Source: Actinoplanes aureus (GTDB lineage Bacteria > Actinomycetota > Actinomycetes > Mycobacteriales > Micromonosporaceae). From it: DNA of 64,000 nt. The position numbers and the translations under genes are program-made. Location of the stretch: NCBI RefSeq assembly GCF_015704865.1, contig NZ_JADQTO010000022.1, positions 1 through 64,000 of the forward strand. Reading direction: 5' to 3'. The notes below the pieces were generated by a model. It had not been told where the DNA came from and did not search any database. It saw nothing but the letters and a program-made list of their open reading frames with translations. Below, in pieces: positions 35,186 through 43,743 of the stretch. Position 1 is the stretch's first letter, and the number at the start of each line of letters is the position of its first letter.

Positions 35186-36586
35186 TCAGATGCCGGGCAG
35201 ACCGGCCAGCCCGGCGACCAGGCCGAGGGCCGCCGAGATGCCGAGCACCCGCAGCACCGACCACTTCACCTTGAAGATCAGCACACCGGCGATGATCGCA
35301 ATGGCCACCGGCACCCAGCGCACCGTGTCCCACTCGGGCACCTGCAGGTTGAGCGGTCCGGTGGTGATCGTCGTGGTCTCGGCGAACAGGGTGTTCACCG
35401 CGAAGTAGAGGCCGAGGTTCGCGATGACCCCGACGACGGCGGCCGTGATGCCGGTCAGCGCGGCCGACAGGGCGTTGTTGCCGCGCAACCGCTCCACATA
35501 GGGTGCGCCGAGCAGGATGAACAGGAAGCAGGGCACGAACGTCACCCAGGTGGTGAGCAGCGACGCCACCACACCGGCGACCCACGGGTCGAGCGAACCC
35601 GGATTGTGGAACGCGCCGAGGAACGCCACGAACTGCACCACCATGATCAGCGGGCCCGGCGTGGTCTCAGCCAGGGCCAGGCCGCGGACCATGTCGCCCG
35701 CCGACAGCCAGCCGTAGTACTCGACCGCCCGCTGCGCGACGAACGCCAGCACCGCGTACGCGCCGCCGAAGGTGACCACCGCGGTGCCCGAGAAGAACAG
35801 GCCCTGCTGGGTGAAGATGCTGCCGACCCCGGTCATGGCCGCGACCACCGCCACCGGTACGAACCACACCAACAACCCCACCACCAGGATCTTCATGGCA
35901 CGCCGGGTCGACGGCCGGTCATGGTGCAGAGCGTCGTCGGAAATCAGCGGCTCCGGCCCGTCGGGCTTGCCGCCGTGGCCGCCACCGCTCGTGACCAGTT
36001 GCGGCCGCCACCGGTGCAGCGCCCAGCCGGCCAGCGCGGCCAGGGCGATCACGATCGGGAACGGCACTCCGAACACGGCGAGCGCCACGAACGCCACCAC
36101 GGCGAAGCCGACCAGCAGCGGACTGTTCAGGGCACGGCTGCCGACCCGCCACACCGCCTGCGCGACGATCGCGACCACCGCCGGCGCCAGACCGGCGAAC
36201 ACGGCGGTGACCACCGTGGTGTCGCCGAAGCCGACGTAGATCGCCGACAGGGCGAGCAGCGCCACCATGCCCGGCAGCACGAACAGGGTGCCGGCAACAA
36301 GGCCGCCGCGCAGGCCGTTGAGCAGCCAGCCGACGTAGATGGCCAGCTGCTGGGCTTCCGGGCCGGGCAGCAGCATGCAGTAGTTGAGAGCGTGCAGGAA
36401 GCGCTTCTGGCCGATCCAGCGGTGCTCGTCGACCAGGTGCCGCTGCATGACCGCGATCTGTCCGGCCGGGCCGCCGAAGGTCTGCAGCGAGATCGTGAAC
36501 CAGGCACGAACCGCGTCCCGGAACGGAACCACATCGTGCTGGCCGGCCTCGGGTGCCACGCTCTGCTGAGGGTCAATGCTGGTCAT
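35186..36586 (-). CDS. chrA: Chromate efflux transporter ChrA
   Basis: This 466-aa protein consists of two homologous CHR membrane domains. The first has TFGGPAGQIAVMQRHLVDEHRWI and LNYCMLLPGPEAQQLAIYVGWLL. The second has TFGGAYAVLAFVAQRAVEYYGWL and ALAETTPGPLIMVVQFVAFLGAF. Long-chain CHR transporters of this layout expel chromate by proton motive force. I chose the ATG at 36586, preceded by GTGGGAG, over an upstream TTG. It follows the two ChrB-type genes by 17 bp. Confidence 0.92.
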   Translation of the reverse strand: MTSIDPQQSVAPEAGQHDVVPFRDAVRAWFTISLQTFGGPAGQIAVMQRHLVDEHRWIGQKRFLHALNYCMLLPGPEAQQLAIYVGWLLNGLRGGLVAGTLFVLPGMVALLALSAIYVGFGDTTVVTAVFAGLAPAVVAIVAQAVWRVGSRALNSPLLVGFAVVAFVALAVFGVPFPIVIALAALAGWALHRWRPQLVTSGGGHGGKPDGPEPLISDDALHHDRPSTRRAMKILVVGLLVWFVPVAVVAAMTGVGSIFTQQGLFFSGTAVVTFGGAYAVLAFVAQRAVEYYGWLSAGDMVRGLALAETTPGPLIMVVQFVAFLGAFHNPGSLDPWVAGVVASLLTTWVTFVPCFLFILLGAPYVERLRGNNALSAALTGITAAVVGVIANLGLYFAVNTLFAETTTITTGPLNLQVPEWDTVRWVPVAIAIIAGVLIFKVKWSVLRVLGISAALGLVAGLAGLPGI

Positions 36587-36603
36587 CTGGGTACTCCCAC
36601 GGA

Positions 36604-37035
36604 TCAAGCGGGCGGGCGGTTGAGCAGCAGCGCACGCCGCTGGTACTCGTAGAGGCCGTCGAACATCGGGCCGGTCAACTGCAGGGTCTGCTCGTCGTCG
36701 CAGACCATCGACAGACCGCGCAGGATCACGTCGAGGCCGGGCGCCTCCGGAGCGTCGAACCGCTCATCGTCGATGTCTGCTTCGTGGACGATCTCGGCGA
36801 TCTTCCACAGCACCGGGTCGTGCAGCTCGTAGCGGCGCAGGATGGTTTCGAACGTGCAGTCCCCGCCGTGGTGTCCCAGGTCGACACCCCGCATGTCGAA
36901 CGGCGTCGCGTCAGCCGGCACCGCGGCCGGGTCGGAGACGAACACGAACACCGCGTCCTGGTCGATGTGCCGGCGGATCAGCCAGGCGCACGCGGCCCGG
37001 TCGATGTGCACTCCGGCGCGGGTGGCCCACTTCAT
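36604..37035 (-). CDS. chrB: Chromate resistance protein ChrB, C-terminal domain
   Basis: This 143-aa protein matches the ChrB C-terminal domain: MKWATRAGVHIDRAACAWLIRRHIDQDAVFVFV, then GVDLGHHGGDCTFETIL and IVHEADIDDERF. In many bacteria this is fused to an N-terminal domain in one chromate-responsive regulator. Here the N-terminal part is a separate gene overlapping by four bases. Histidines and acidic residues in these motifs may bind metal. Confidence 0.87.
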   Translation of the reverse strand: MKWATRAGVHIDRAACAWLIRRHIDQDAVFVFVSDPAAVPADATPFDMRGVDLGHHGGDCTFETILRRYELHDPVLWKIAEIVHEADIDDERFDAPEAPGLDVILRGLSMVCDDEQTLQLTGPMFDGLYEYQRRALLLNRPPA

Positions 37036-37538
37036 GACTGCTCCTGCTCGGCGATCTCGGTAACGTCCACGTCGGCCAGCGCCTGCACCGTGGCACGGGC
37101 AGCTTCCCGCTCGCGCGGCGGGAAGAAGTCACGCCGAGCGATCCTGTGCAGCTCGCTGCGCAGCCGCCGCACCGCCCGGGCACGCTCGGATCCGGATCCC
37201 GACCGAGCCGCGACGGCTTCATCGACCACGGCCTGATACTCAGCCGCCCGCGCCGTCTGCATGGCCTCGGCTATCTGCTGCTCCTGGCCGAGCGTCGACG
37301 GCGTAGCGAGCCAGACCATCGCCGAGCCCTGCGCCTCGAGGATCTCGTCGGCGATCCAGTCGAGCTGCTCCCGAGTCCGGGCGTCGGCCGGCAACGCGAC
37401 CAGGCCGTCGCCGAGCCGGGCCACACCGAGGCGTTCCAGCTTGCGCCACACCGCGATCCGCGGCCGCGACGGCTCCCGCGGCATCCGGTACGCCAGCAAC
37501 ACCCAGCGCCCCGGCCCGCCCGCTTCGACAGTCACCAC
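37032..37538 (-). CDS. chrB: ChrB N-terminal-domain protein (chromate-responsive)
   Basis: This 168-aa protein begins RWVLLAYRMPREPSRPRIAVWRKLERLGVARLGDGLVALP, the usual ChrB N-terminal motif. It continues with the helical segment ending REREAARATVQALADVDV. It starts at a GTG (37538 or 37535) with GGAGGG upstream. Together with the next gene it makes a split ChrB. A perfect palindrome lies about 24 bp upstream of the start, so the operon is probably autoregulated through that site. Confidence 0.87.
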   Translation of the reverse strand: MVTVEAGGPGRWVLLAYRMPREPSRPRIAVWRKLERLGVARLGDGLVALPADARTREQLDWIADEILEAQGSAMVWLATPSTLGQEQQIAEAMQTARAAEYQAVVDEAVAARSGSGSERARAVRRLRSELHRIARRDFFPPREREAARATVQALADVDVTEIAEQEQS

Positions 37539-37561
37539 GATCGACCACCCTCCGACGCGGA

Positions 37562-37581
37562 CATGTAACCACGGTTACATG
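37562..37581. promoter_or_regulatory. Perfect palindromic operator of the chromate operon
   Basis: CATGTAACC and GGTTACATG arms of nine bases flank a 2-base centre, about 24 bp before the chrB start. A second copy with one mismatch lies 59 bp further upstream. Confidence 0.75.
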
Positions 37582-37608
37582 ACTGGCGTCCAGTTGTCGA
37601 CATTCCCT

Positions 37609-37619
37609 ACTAGTCTAGT
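37609..37619. promoter_or_regulatory. Additional dyad ACTAG-T-CTAGT
   Basis: Five-base arms around one base, extendable to CCC...GGG outside them. It lies between the two TAACC/GGTTA palindromes and may be a second regulator's site. Confidence 0.4.
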
Positions 37620-37622
37620 GGG

Positions 37623-37638
37623 TGAAACCATGGTTACA
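37623..37638. promoter_or_regulatory. Second copy of the chromate-operon operator
   Basis: TGAAACC-AT-GGTTACA matches the perfect palindrome at 37562-37581 except for one base. The two centres are 59 bp apart, on the upstream side of the promoter. Confidence 0.6.
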
Positions 37639-37845
37639 TACGGCTCGATCGAAGCAAAGGGGTCGAGCACCTCATCGACCGGGTGAACCTGATCTTCGAG
37701 CCGAATCGCGATCGGCCGACATCCTCGCCTTCCTCAGGCGCCCTCTGATGGGTTACACGAAACAGCTCATTCTCGGACGGCAGATGTGGCATAACGGCTT
37801 AGAGCGGCATGAGGCCGTGTCCGAACCTATGCCGGAGGACCTCCC

Positions 37846-39972
37846 ATGCATCGCCGTGTCTTCCTTCAGGCCGCCGCCACCGCGGCCGTACTCGGCTCGC
37901 TCGACTTCCCCGGCTTCGCGCTCGCGGCCGGAAGCGGCCCGGAGGATGAGCTCATTGAGGCGTGGACCGGAGAGCATGGCGGTTACCCAGCCTTCGACAA
38001 GGCGAACCCAACTTCGATCAAGGCAGCCCTCGACAAGGGTATGGAGCTTAATAAGGCTGAGATCGCCGAAATCGTCGGCAACGCCGAGACGCCGACTTTC
38101 GCCAACACCATCGCCGCGCTGGAAGACAGTGGCCGCGCCCTCGACCGCGCCGGACGTTTCTTCTACATTTTCACCTCGACGATGAACGACAAGGCGATGC
38201 AGGATCTGCAAACCGAGATGTCGCCCATCCTCTCGGCCTTCGGCGACGACATCGTTCAGAACGCCCGGCTCTTCGCCCGCATCAAAGCGGTCTATGACGA
38301 CCGGGCCACCGCCAGCCTGTCGCCGGAGCAGAACCGCCTCGTCGAGAACTACTACCAGAACTTCACCCGTCAAGGCGCGGCGCTCAACGACGCCGACCAG
38401 GCCAGGCTGAAGGACCTCAATCAGAAGCTCGCCTCGCTCTACACCAAGTTCAGCCAGAACGTGCTTGCCGACGAGGAGAGCTACACGCTCTCCATCGAGA
38501 CCGAGGCAGATCTCGATGGCCTTCCTGAGTCGCTGCGCGAGGCCGCCGCGGCGGCCGCAGCGGCGCGTGGGATGAAGGGTGCGTGGGTCTTCACCAACAC
38601 TCGCTCCTCGATGGAGCCGTTCCTGACCTACTCCACCAAGCGCGCCCTGCGGGAGAAGGCCTGGCGCATGTGGATCATGCGCGGCGACAACGGCACCGCC
38701 ACCGACAACAAGGCCGTGATCAGCGAGATTCTCCAGCTGCGCGCCGAGCGGGCGCTGCTGCTCGGCTTCAAGTCGCACGCCGACTGGGCCGTCGAGAACA
38801 ATATGGCGAAGACACCGCACGCCGCCATCGACCTGATGATGAAGCTGTGGGACCCGGCTGTGCGGCGCGCCAAGGAAGAGATCGCCGACATGCAAATGAT
38901 CGCCGACAAGGAGGACGCCGGCATCAAGATCGAGGCCTGGGACCACCGGTTCTATTCGGAGAAGGTGCGTAAGTCGACGTACGATCTCGACCAGAACGAG
39001 GTGAAGCCCTACCTCCAGCTCGACAAGGTCCGCGACGGTATGTTCTGGGTCGCCGGCAAGCTCTATGGCCTGCGATTCGCCGAGCTGGAAGGTCTGCCCG
39101 TCTACCACGAGGACGTGTCGGTCTATGAGGTGACGCGCGACGGCAAACGGGTGGGCCTCTGGTACTTCGACCCGTACGCCCGCGCCGGCAAGAACTCCGG
39201 CGCGTGGATGAACGAGTACCGCACCCAGGAGCGCTTCAAGGGCGACGTCACCCCGATCGTCTCCAACAATGCGAACTTCGTGAAGTCGGGCGCCGGCCCC
39301 GTCCTCATCTCGTGGGACGATGCGACCACCATGTTCCACGAGTTCGGCCACGCCCTGCACGGCCTCAACTCGAACGTCACCTATCCGAGCGTCGCCGGCA
39401 CGTCGGTCAAGCGCGACTTCGTCGAGTTTCCCAGCCAGATCAACGAGCACTGGTTCCCGACGCCGGAGCTGCTCAACCAGTTCGCCCTGCACGTCGATAC
39501 CGGTAAGCCCATCCCCGCCGATCTGCTCGCCAAAATCCAGAAATCGCTGAAATTCAACCAGGGCTTCAAAACGGTCGAGTATCTCGCCTCGGCGATCTAC
39601 GACATGAAGATCCACCTGGCCGCGACGCCGGGCGGCACGATCGATCCCGACGCCTTCGAGAAGAGCTGCATGGCCGAGATCGGCCTGCCGAGGGAGATCG
39701 TCATGCGCCACCGCCCGACCCAGTTCGGGCACACCTTCTCGAGTGATGGATATTCGGCCGGTTACTACGTCTATCTCTGGGCCGATGCGCTGACGGCCGA
39801 TGCATGGGAGCTGTTCGAGGAGAGAGGTGTCTGGGATCCTGCCACCGCCAAGGCGTTCCTCGACGACATCCTTTCGGTCGGCAATGCCGTAGCGCCGGAC
39901 GAGGCCTTCCGCGAATTCCGCGGCCGTGACGTCGACACCGAGGCCTTGATGCGCTTGCGCGGCTTCGCCTGA
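37846..39972 (+). CDS. M3-family metallopeptidase (peptidyl-dipeptidase Dcp-like), Tat-exported
   Basis: This is a 708-aa zinc peptidase. The N-terminus MHRRVFLQAAATAAVLG is a Tat-like signal, so the protein is probably exported. The HEXXH zinc site is HEFGHALH with H498 and H502; the downstream glutamate ligand lies in the RDFVEFPSQINEHW region. The substrate-loop motif FSSDGYSAGYYVYLWADAL near the end is typical of M3 enzymes. It cleaves dipeptides from C-termini of oligopeptides. GGAGG precedes the start by seven bases. Codon choice is less GC-biased than in neighbours (many AAG/ATC but also TAT, AAA, TTC mixes), and the sequence style is proteobacterial, which suggests horizontal transfer. 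Confidence 0.88.
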   Translation: MHRRVFLQAAATAAVLGSLDFPGFALAAGSGPEDELIEAWTGEHGGYPAFDKANPTSIKAALDKGMELNKAEIAEIVGNAETPTFANTIAALEDSGRALDRAGRFFYIFTSTMNDKAMQDLQTEMSPILSAFGDDIVQNARLFARIKAVYDDRATASLSPEQNRLVENYYQNFTRQGAALNDADQARLKDLNQKLASLYTKFSQNVLADEESYTLSIETEADLDGLPESLREAAAAAAAARGMKGAWVFTNTRSSMEPFLTYSTKRALREKAWRMWIMRGDNGTATDNKAVISEILQLRAERALLLGFKSHADWAVENNMAKTPHAAIDLMMKLWDPAVRRAKEEIADMQMIADKEDAGIKIEAWDHRFYSEKVRKSTYDLDQNEVKPYLQLDKVRDGMFWVAGKLYGLRFAELEGLPVYHEDVSVYEVTRDGKRVGLWYFDPYARAGKNSGAWMNEYRTQERFKGDVTPIVSNNANFVKSGAGPVLISWDDATTMFHEFGHALHGLNSNVTYPSVAGTSVKRDFVEFPSQINEHWFPTPELLNQFALHVDTGKPIPADLLAKIQKSLKFNQGFKTVEYLASAIYDMKIHLAATPGGTIDPDAFEKSCMAEIGLPREIVMRHRPTQFGHTFSSDGYSAGYYVYLWADALTADAWELFEERGVWDPATAKAFLDDILSVGNAVAPDEAFREFRGRDVDTEALMRLRGFA

Positions 39973-40101
39973 CGGTTCCCCGTTCAGGCAGCGATGCGTG
40001 CAGGCCGTTGACCGAACTCGCCCAAGCGATCTGACCCGTACCCCGGCCGGCGCTACACCGATTCCGCGACCAACATCGACGTCCGCGCGTTGCTGTCGCG
40101 A

Positions 40102-40506
40102 TCAGATCTCCTGGGCAAGTACCGTGACGTAGATGTTTGGCTTGTCACTGGCCCCCGTGTTGCGCAGGATGACGTCGTAAAGCAACGGCGCGACGACTGG
40201 CACACTCATCACGAATCCCGTGCCGCCGTAACTAGCCGGAGTTTCGAAGGAGAACTCCCGCTCTGAGACGGAGTCCTCGAACCACACGGTGCTGTCCGCG
40301 AGAAGCGTCACGCCCTGCAATGGCGTACCAAAAAGTATTCTCGTGTGCATCTTTTCGATACCACGGTTGCCGGCCGAGATATGAAAATGCAGGCGGTCGT
40401 AGGCCGCGACGTCGAGTCCTGGCAGTAGCCGCCGTTCCTGACCGGCGGTCATGGGTTTCCCATCAAGCAAGACCTGTTGGAGCGCCACAACGACCTCCTC
40501 GTCCAT
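40102..40506 (-). CDS. Hypothetical 134-aa protein of unknown family
   Basis: It starts MDEEVVVALQQVLLDGKPMTAGQE and continues with alternating hydrophobic strands (YDRLHFHISAGNRG, GVTLLADSTVWFED, YDVILRNTGASDKPNIYVTVLAQEI), which suggests a beta-sandwich. It has no signal peptide and no recognised family. The ATG at 40506 was chosen because coding character begins there. Immediately upstream are phased TATAGG repeats, so its expression is likely to be regulated. Confidence 0.6.
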   Translation of the reverse strand: MDEEVVVALQQVLLDGKPMTAGQERRLLPGLDVAAYDRLHFHISAGNRGIEKMHTRILFGTPLQGVTLLADSTVWFEDSVSEREFSFETPASYGGTGFVMSVPVVAPLLYDVILRNTGASDKPNIYVTVLAQEI

Positions 40507-40521
40507 CGTGGTGTCAACCGC

Positions 40522-40566
40522 ATAGGTGCAAGATCTACCTATAGGTCGCCACTTTGACCTATAGGC
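40522..40566. repeat. Three phased ATAGGT/C repeats, two within CCTATAGG palindromes
   Basis: ATAGGT occurs at 40522-40527 and 40541-40546, and ATAGGC at 40561-40566, a spacing of 19-20 bp. The latter two lie inside CCTATAGG palindromes. They sit directly upstream of the 134-aa gene start (minus strand). Helical phasing suggests cooperative binding of a regulator on one DNA face. Confidence 0.6.
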
Positions 40567-40628
40567 AACCGCACCGTTCGGGACACCACCAGCCCTCTGT
40601 AGTAGATCTGTCGCTGTTGTGGGCCGCG

Positions 40629-41969
40629 TCAGATGCGGCGCCACTTCTGGTTGGCGCCACCCACACAGGTCCACAGGTGCAGGGGTGCGGCGTTGTTCGG
40701 GTTCCAGGCCGCGATGTCCACGCACTTGTTGGACATCGGGTTCACCAGGTCGCCGGCCGTGTTGAGGACGAACTGCTGAGCCGCGTTGCCGTTGCAGGTG
40801 GCCAGTTGGATGGGTGTGCCGTCGGCGGTGCCGGCCCCGGCGACATCCATGCAGGTGTTGTTCTGCGCGCGCAATGTGCCACCGGTGAACTCGAACCTCT
40901 GGTTGACCGTGTCGGCGCAGTCCCAGACCTGCAGTCGCTGGCCCGGGTTGAAGTTGCCGTTGGACACGTCGATGCACTTGTTGTTCCAATTGCTGGCGAT
41001 CCGAGTGCCGGTGGGCTGCGGGTTGCCCGTCGAACCGGGCGTGCAGTTGTTGTCGCCGGTGACGTTGTCGGTGTGCGTGGTGCCGCTCGCCCGGTAAGCG
41101 TTCGCCTGCGCGGTCGCCTGAGCCGGCGTGAGCACCTGCTTCTTGGCGTGGAACACGTAGTCGATGTGCTCGTGCCAGACACTGGTGCCGCCGGAGTGGC
41201 CGGTCAGGTCGATGAACCACTGGTTGAAGTCGATCGACATGTTCTGCCGGGGGTAGTACTTGCCGCCGTGTGTGCCGACGAGCCGGCCGTCGATGTAGTA
41301 CTTGATCTCGCCGTTCGCCACCGTGGCCATGACGTCGCGCCACCCGGCGATGCTGGCGTTCTGCTTGCTGTACTGGCGGTCCTGCACCCACGGGTCGGGC
41401 TGGTAGGTGTACCAGGTCGTCTGGAAGTTCGTCGGGCCGCTCTCGCCCCACCCGCCGTTGGGCAGGTACTCGGAGAAGTCGAGCTCGCTGTAGATCGGGT
41501 CGAACGCGTACCGCAGCGGGCTGATCGTGTAGAAGGTCTGGTTCACGATGTCGCCGTCCGGGCCGGAGGCGGGGGTGTCGGAGAACTTGATCCGGGCCAG
41601 GTAGGTGCCCTCGAAGAACCGCCGATCGGACAGCGAGAACTCGGCGTGGCTGGTGCCGCCCGCGGTGCCGTTGGTGGAGGCCTGCAGACGGGCCACCTTC
41701 TGACCGTCCACGGTGGGGAACGAGACGTTGCCGGCGGACCAGCTCGCTCCCGGCACACCAGGACCGCCCGGATTGGTGCGCACGTGCCAGCCGCGCTGGC
41801 CGAGCGCCGGGTCGGAGCTGGAGCCGTAGTTGAAGTCGTCGAAGACGACGCCGCAGGCCACCGCGGCGCTCGCCGAGTGGGCGGTGGTGAATCCGACGGC
41901 TGTCACTGCTGCGGTCACGGCCACAGCCGCGGCCGTCACCAGGATGCGGCGGACGGGAGATCTGGTCAC
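40629..41969 (-). CDS. Secreted GH16-like glycoside hydrolase with ricin B lectin domain
   Basis: This 446-aa secreted enzyme has a signal peptide up to about residue 36. The catalytic domain (about 40-290) contains SELDFSEYLPNG: E162, D164 and E167 form the GH16 ExDxxE motif, where the first glutamate is nucleophile and the last the acid/base. The C-terminal domain (about 310-446) is a ricin-type beta-trefoil lectin with QRLQVWDC, QQFVL and NQKWRRI repeats that bind galactose/xylose-type sugars. It would cut beta-1,3/1,4-glucans or galactans outside the cell. It is monocistronic. Confidence 0.87.
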   Translation of the reverse strand: MTRSPVRRILVTAAAVAVTAAVTAVGFTTAHSASAAVACGVVFDDFNYGSSSDPALGQRGWHVRTNPGGPGVPGASWSAGNVSFPTVDGQKVARLQASTNGTAGGTSHAEFSLSDRRFFEGTYLARIKFSDTPASGPDGDIVNQTFYTISPLRYAFDPIYSELDFSEYLPNGGWGESGPTNFQTTWYTYQPDPWVQDRQYSKQNASIAGWRDVMATVANGEIKYYIDGRLVGTHGGKYYPRQNMSIDFNQWFIDLTGHSGGTSVWHEHIDYVFHAKKQVLTPAQATAQANAYRASGTTHTDNVTGDNNCTPGSTGNPQPTGTRIASNWNNKCIDVSNGNFNPGQRLQVWDCADTVNQRFEFTGGTLRAQNNTCMDVAGAGTADGTPIQLATCNGNAAQQFVLNTAGDLVNPMSNKCVDIAAWNPNNAAPLHLWTCVGGANQKWRRI

Positions 41970-42069
41970 GAGATAGCTCCTTGACGGGGGATGAGCTGAG
42001 CCGCACGGGCGCCGCAGCGATCACACACCACCACGCCGTCGACCTTCGTCAATGAAAAGGCAAAAACTT

Positions 42070-42521
42070 TTACGATGTCAACGAATGAGCGCTAAGAAGA
42101 ATTTTCATCTGGTGCCGTGGTTCCACGTGCGTCCGCCCGTCCATCAGCTCCGCGAGGCAGGCGCTGATGTCCTCGCGGGAGCAGTTCACTCCACTGTCCA
42201 GCGCGAGCAGGTCGCTGAACGCTTCGGCGATGGCGTCGAGTTGCTCGGCGGTCATCCTCTGCGGGGGGGCGCCTCGGTCAGACCGAGCCGCGTCTGAGCA
42301 GCTTTCTTGATCGCGGTGGTCTCGCTGATCCACTCGGCGATCAGCGCAGGATCGCCGCCGGGGTCGAGCGTGGCGCGGTAGCGAGTGATTCTGGCGTCAG
42401 CGTGTCTTGACCGAGAAACCTGTACGCCGGGTTCGATCAACGGCTCGCCGTCAACGAGGAGCAGCGCCGCAGATCGGCATGGGGCCGGCGGTCGCGGTGG
42501 CGTCCACCGCGGCGGCCGCAA
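42070..42521 (-). pseudogene. Serine recombinase C-terminal remnant, frameshifted
   Basis: Two overlapping frames together give the C-terminal end of an actinobacterial recombinase. The upstream frame reads DARITRYRATLDPGGDPALIAEWISETTAIKKAAQTRLGL. It then shifts near 42270 to QRMTAEQLDAIAEAFSDLLAL, which in intact proteins is the coiled-coil region before the end (usually DPADKAEVY..LGLRLTY). The catalytic N-terminal domain is absent. It is decayed integrase debris, marking a former mobile element between the GH16 gene and the SARP gene. Confidence 0.55.
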
Positions 42522-42739
42522 CCAGCGTCACAGGCCGCGGCAAGGGCCAGCTCCCGCATCGAGCCCGGAGTCGGCCTGGCGGCTTGGCGCCATCGGCGGC
42601 GCATCCAGGCACTGGGAGAACTGGTGAGCGAGCAGACACGGCGGGGCGCCATCGTCTGCTTCCGGTGGCGAATGCTCGGGTCGAGAGCCCGAGCCGGGAC
42701 CGCCGTGCGTCGCCCGGCGTGGGCCGCCGGACCGGACGG

Positions 42740-43540
42740 TCAACCCGGCGCGGCCGGATCCGTCCCCGCCGTCCGGGCGGCGTGGACGGCGTCGTCGCGC
42801 AGCAGGTCCCGGTACGCGGCGACGAGATGCTGGCCGGGCCCCACGCCCAGTTCCTCCGCCAGTGACCGGCGGGTCGACTCGTACACCGCGAACGCCCGGT
42901 CCCGCTGACCGGCGGCATGGCAGGCGCGTAGCAGCCGGGCCTGGGCCGACTCGTCGAGTGGGTGGCGTACGGCGTCGCCGGCCAGCACCGCCAGCGCCTC
43001 CGCCGACCGGTTCGAGGCGATCATCAGGTCGCCGTACCGGGCGAGGGCCTGCCGGTGTTGTACCACCAACACCGTCACCTGCGGGTGGTCGACCAGGGCC
43101 GGGACGTCGACCAGCGGCGGACCGTGCCAGAGCGCCAGCGCCGCACCGTACGCCGCCACGGCCCCGCGCACGTCGCCGGCGCGCTCGCGGCTCCGCGCGG
43201 TTCCCGCCAGCTCGCGGAACCGGAGCACGTCGACGGCGCCGCCGTCGACGTGCAGCGCGTAGCCGTCGCCGACCGCCGGCAGGACCGCGCTGCGCGAGCG
43301 CGCCGGCCGGTGTGGCTCCACAGCCCGTCGCAGATGCTTGACGTACGTCTGCAGCACGTTCGTGGCGGTCCGGGGCGCGGCGTGCGGCCAGAGCGCGTCG
43401 ACGAGGTCCTGCCGGGTCACCGGGTGCCCGGCGGCGAGGGCCAGCAGCCCGAACAGCGTTCGCCGACCGGGTGGACCGAGGTCGATCTCCGTGCCGTCGT
43501 GCCACACCCGGATCCGGCCGAGGAGTTGCACGGCGAGCAT
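42740..43540 (-). CDS. SARP/AfsR-type transcriptional regulator with BTAD domain
   Basis: This 266-aa regulator has the SARP layout. An OmpR-like winged helix covers about residues 5-95 (VQLLGRIRVWHDGTEIDLGPPGRRTLFGLLALAAG, VDALWPHAAPRTATNVLQTYVKHLRRAV), and the bacterial transcriptional activation domain about 100-250. SARPs usually activate antibiotic or morphogenesis genes by binding direct repeats near -35. I chose the ATG at 43540 with GGGGAGG seven bases upstream. It is divergent from the small secreted protein gene, a possible target. Confidence 0.87.
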   Translation of the reverse strand: MLAVQLLGRIRVWHDGTEIDLGPPGRRTLFGLLALAAGHPVTRQDLVDALWPHAAPRTATNVLQTYVKHLRRAVEPHRPARSRSAVLPAVGDGYALHVDGGAVDVLRFRELAGTARSRERAGDVRGAVAAYGAALALWHGPPLVDVPALVDHPQVTVLVVQHRQALARYGDLMIASNRSAEALAVLAGDAVRHPLDESAQARLLRACHAAGQRDRAFAVYESTRRSLAEELGVGPGQHLVAAYRDLLRDDAVHAARTAGTDPAAPG

Positions 43541-43743
43541 CCCCAGCACCTCCCCCCAGCGTCGTTACCGCACGGAACCCGTCGCTGTGGGTTCGCAGCG
43601 CCCACCCGTGGCGGATCGGTCAGATGTCCGACACCGGCCGGCGCGCCGTCGTCGGCGCCGCGTCCAGTGACTGTCCACTCCGGATCCATCGATGACCGTG
43701 AGCCTGGTCGGGCAACCATCCCGTCCGAGGCTTGGAGGAACAC

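Noticed and set aside
34724..36652. 642-aa open frame opposite the ABC and chrA genes
   Set aside because: The translation is low-complexity (Gln/His/Arg-rich) and covers recognised genes on the other strand; a GC-skew artefact.
37622..37740. Small plus-strand reading frames near the second chromate operator (for example a frame reading VEHLIDRVNLIFEPNRDRP after a shift)
   Set aside because: It is reached only by assuming a frameshift and is too short to assign; it could be a relic of a regulator but cannot be supported.
37753..39732. 659-aa open frame opposite the M3 peptidase
   Set aside because: It overlaps the peptidase completely and shows no domain; the peptidase has a full catalytic motif and ribosome binding site.
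42528..43505. 325-aa open frame overlapping the SARP gene in another frame
   Set aside because: Arg/Gly/Pro-rich shadow; the SARP frame has clear winged-helix and BTAD motifs and a ribosome binding site.
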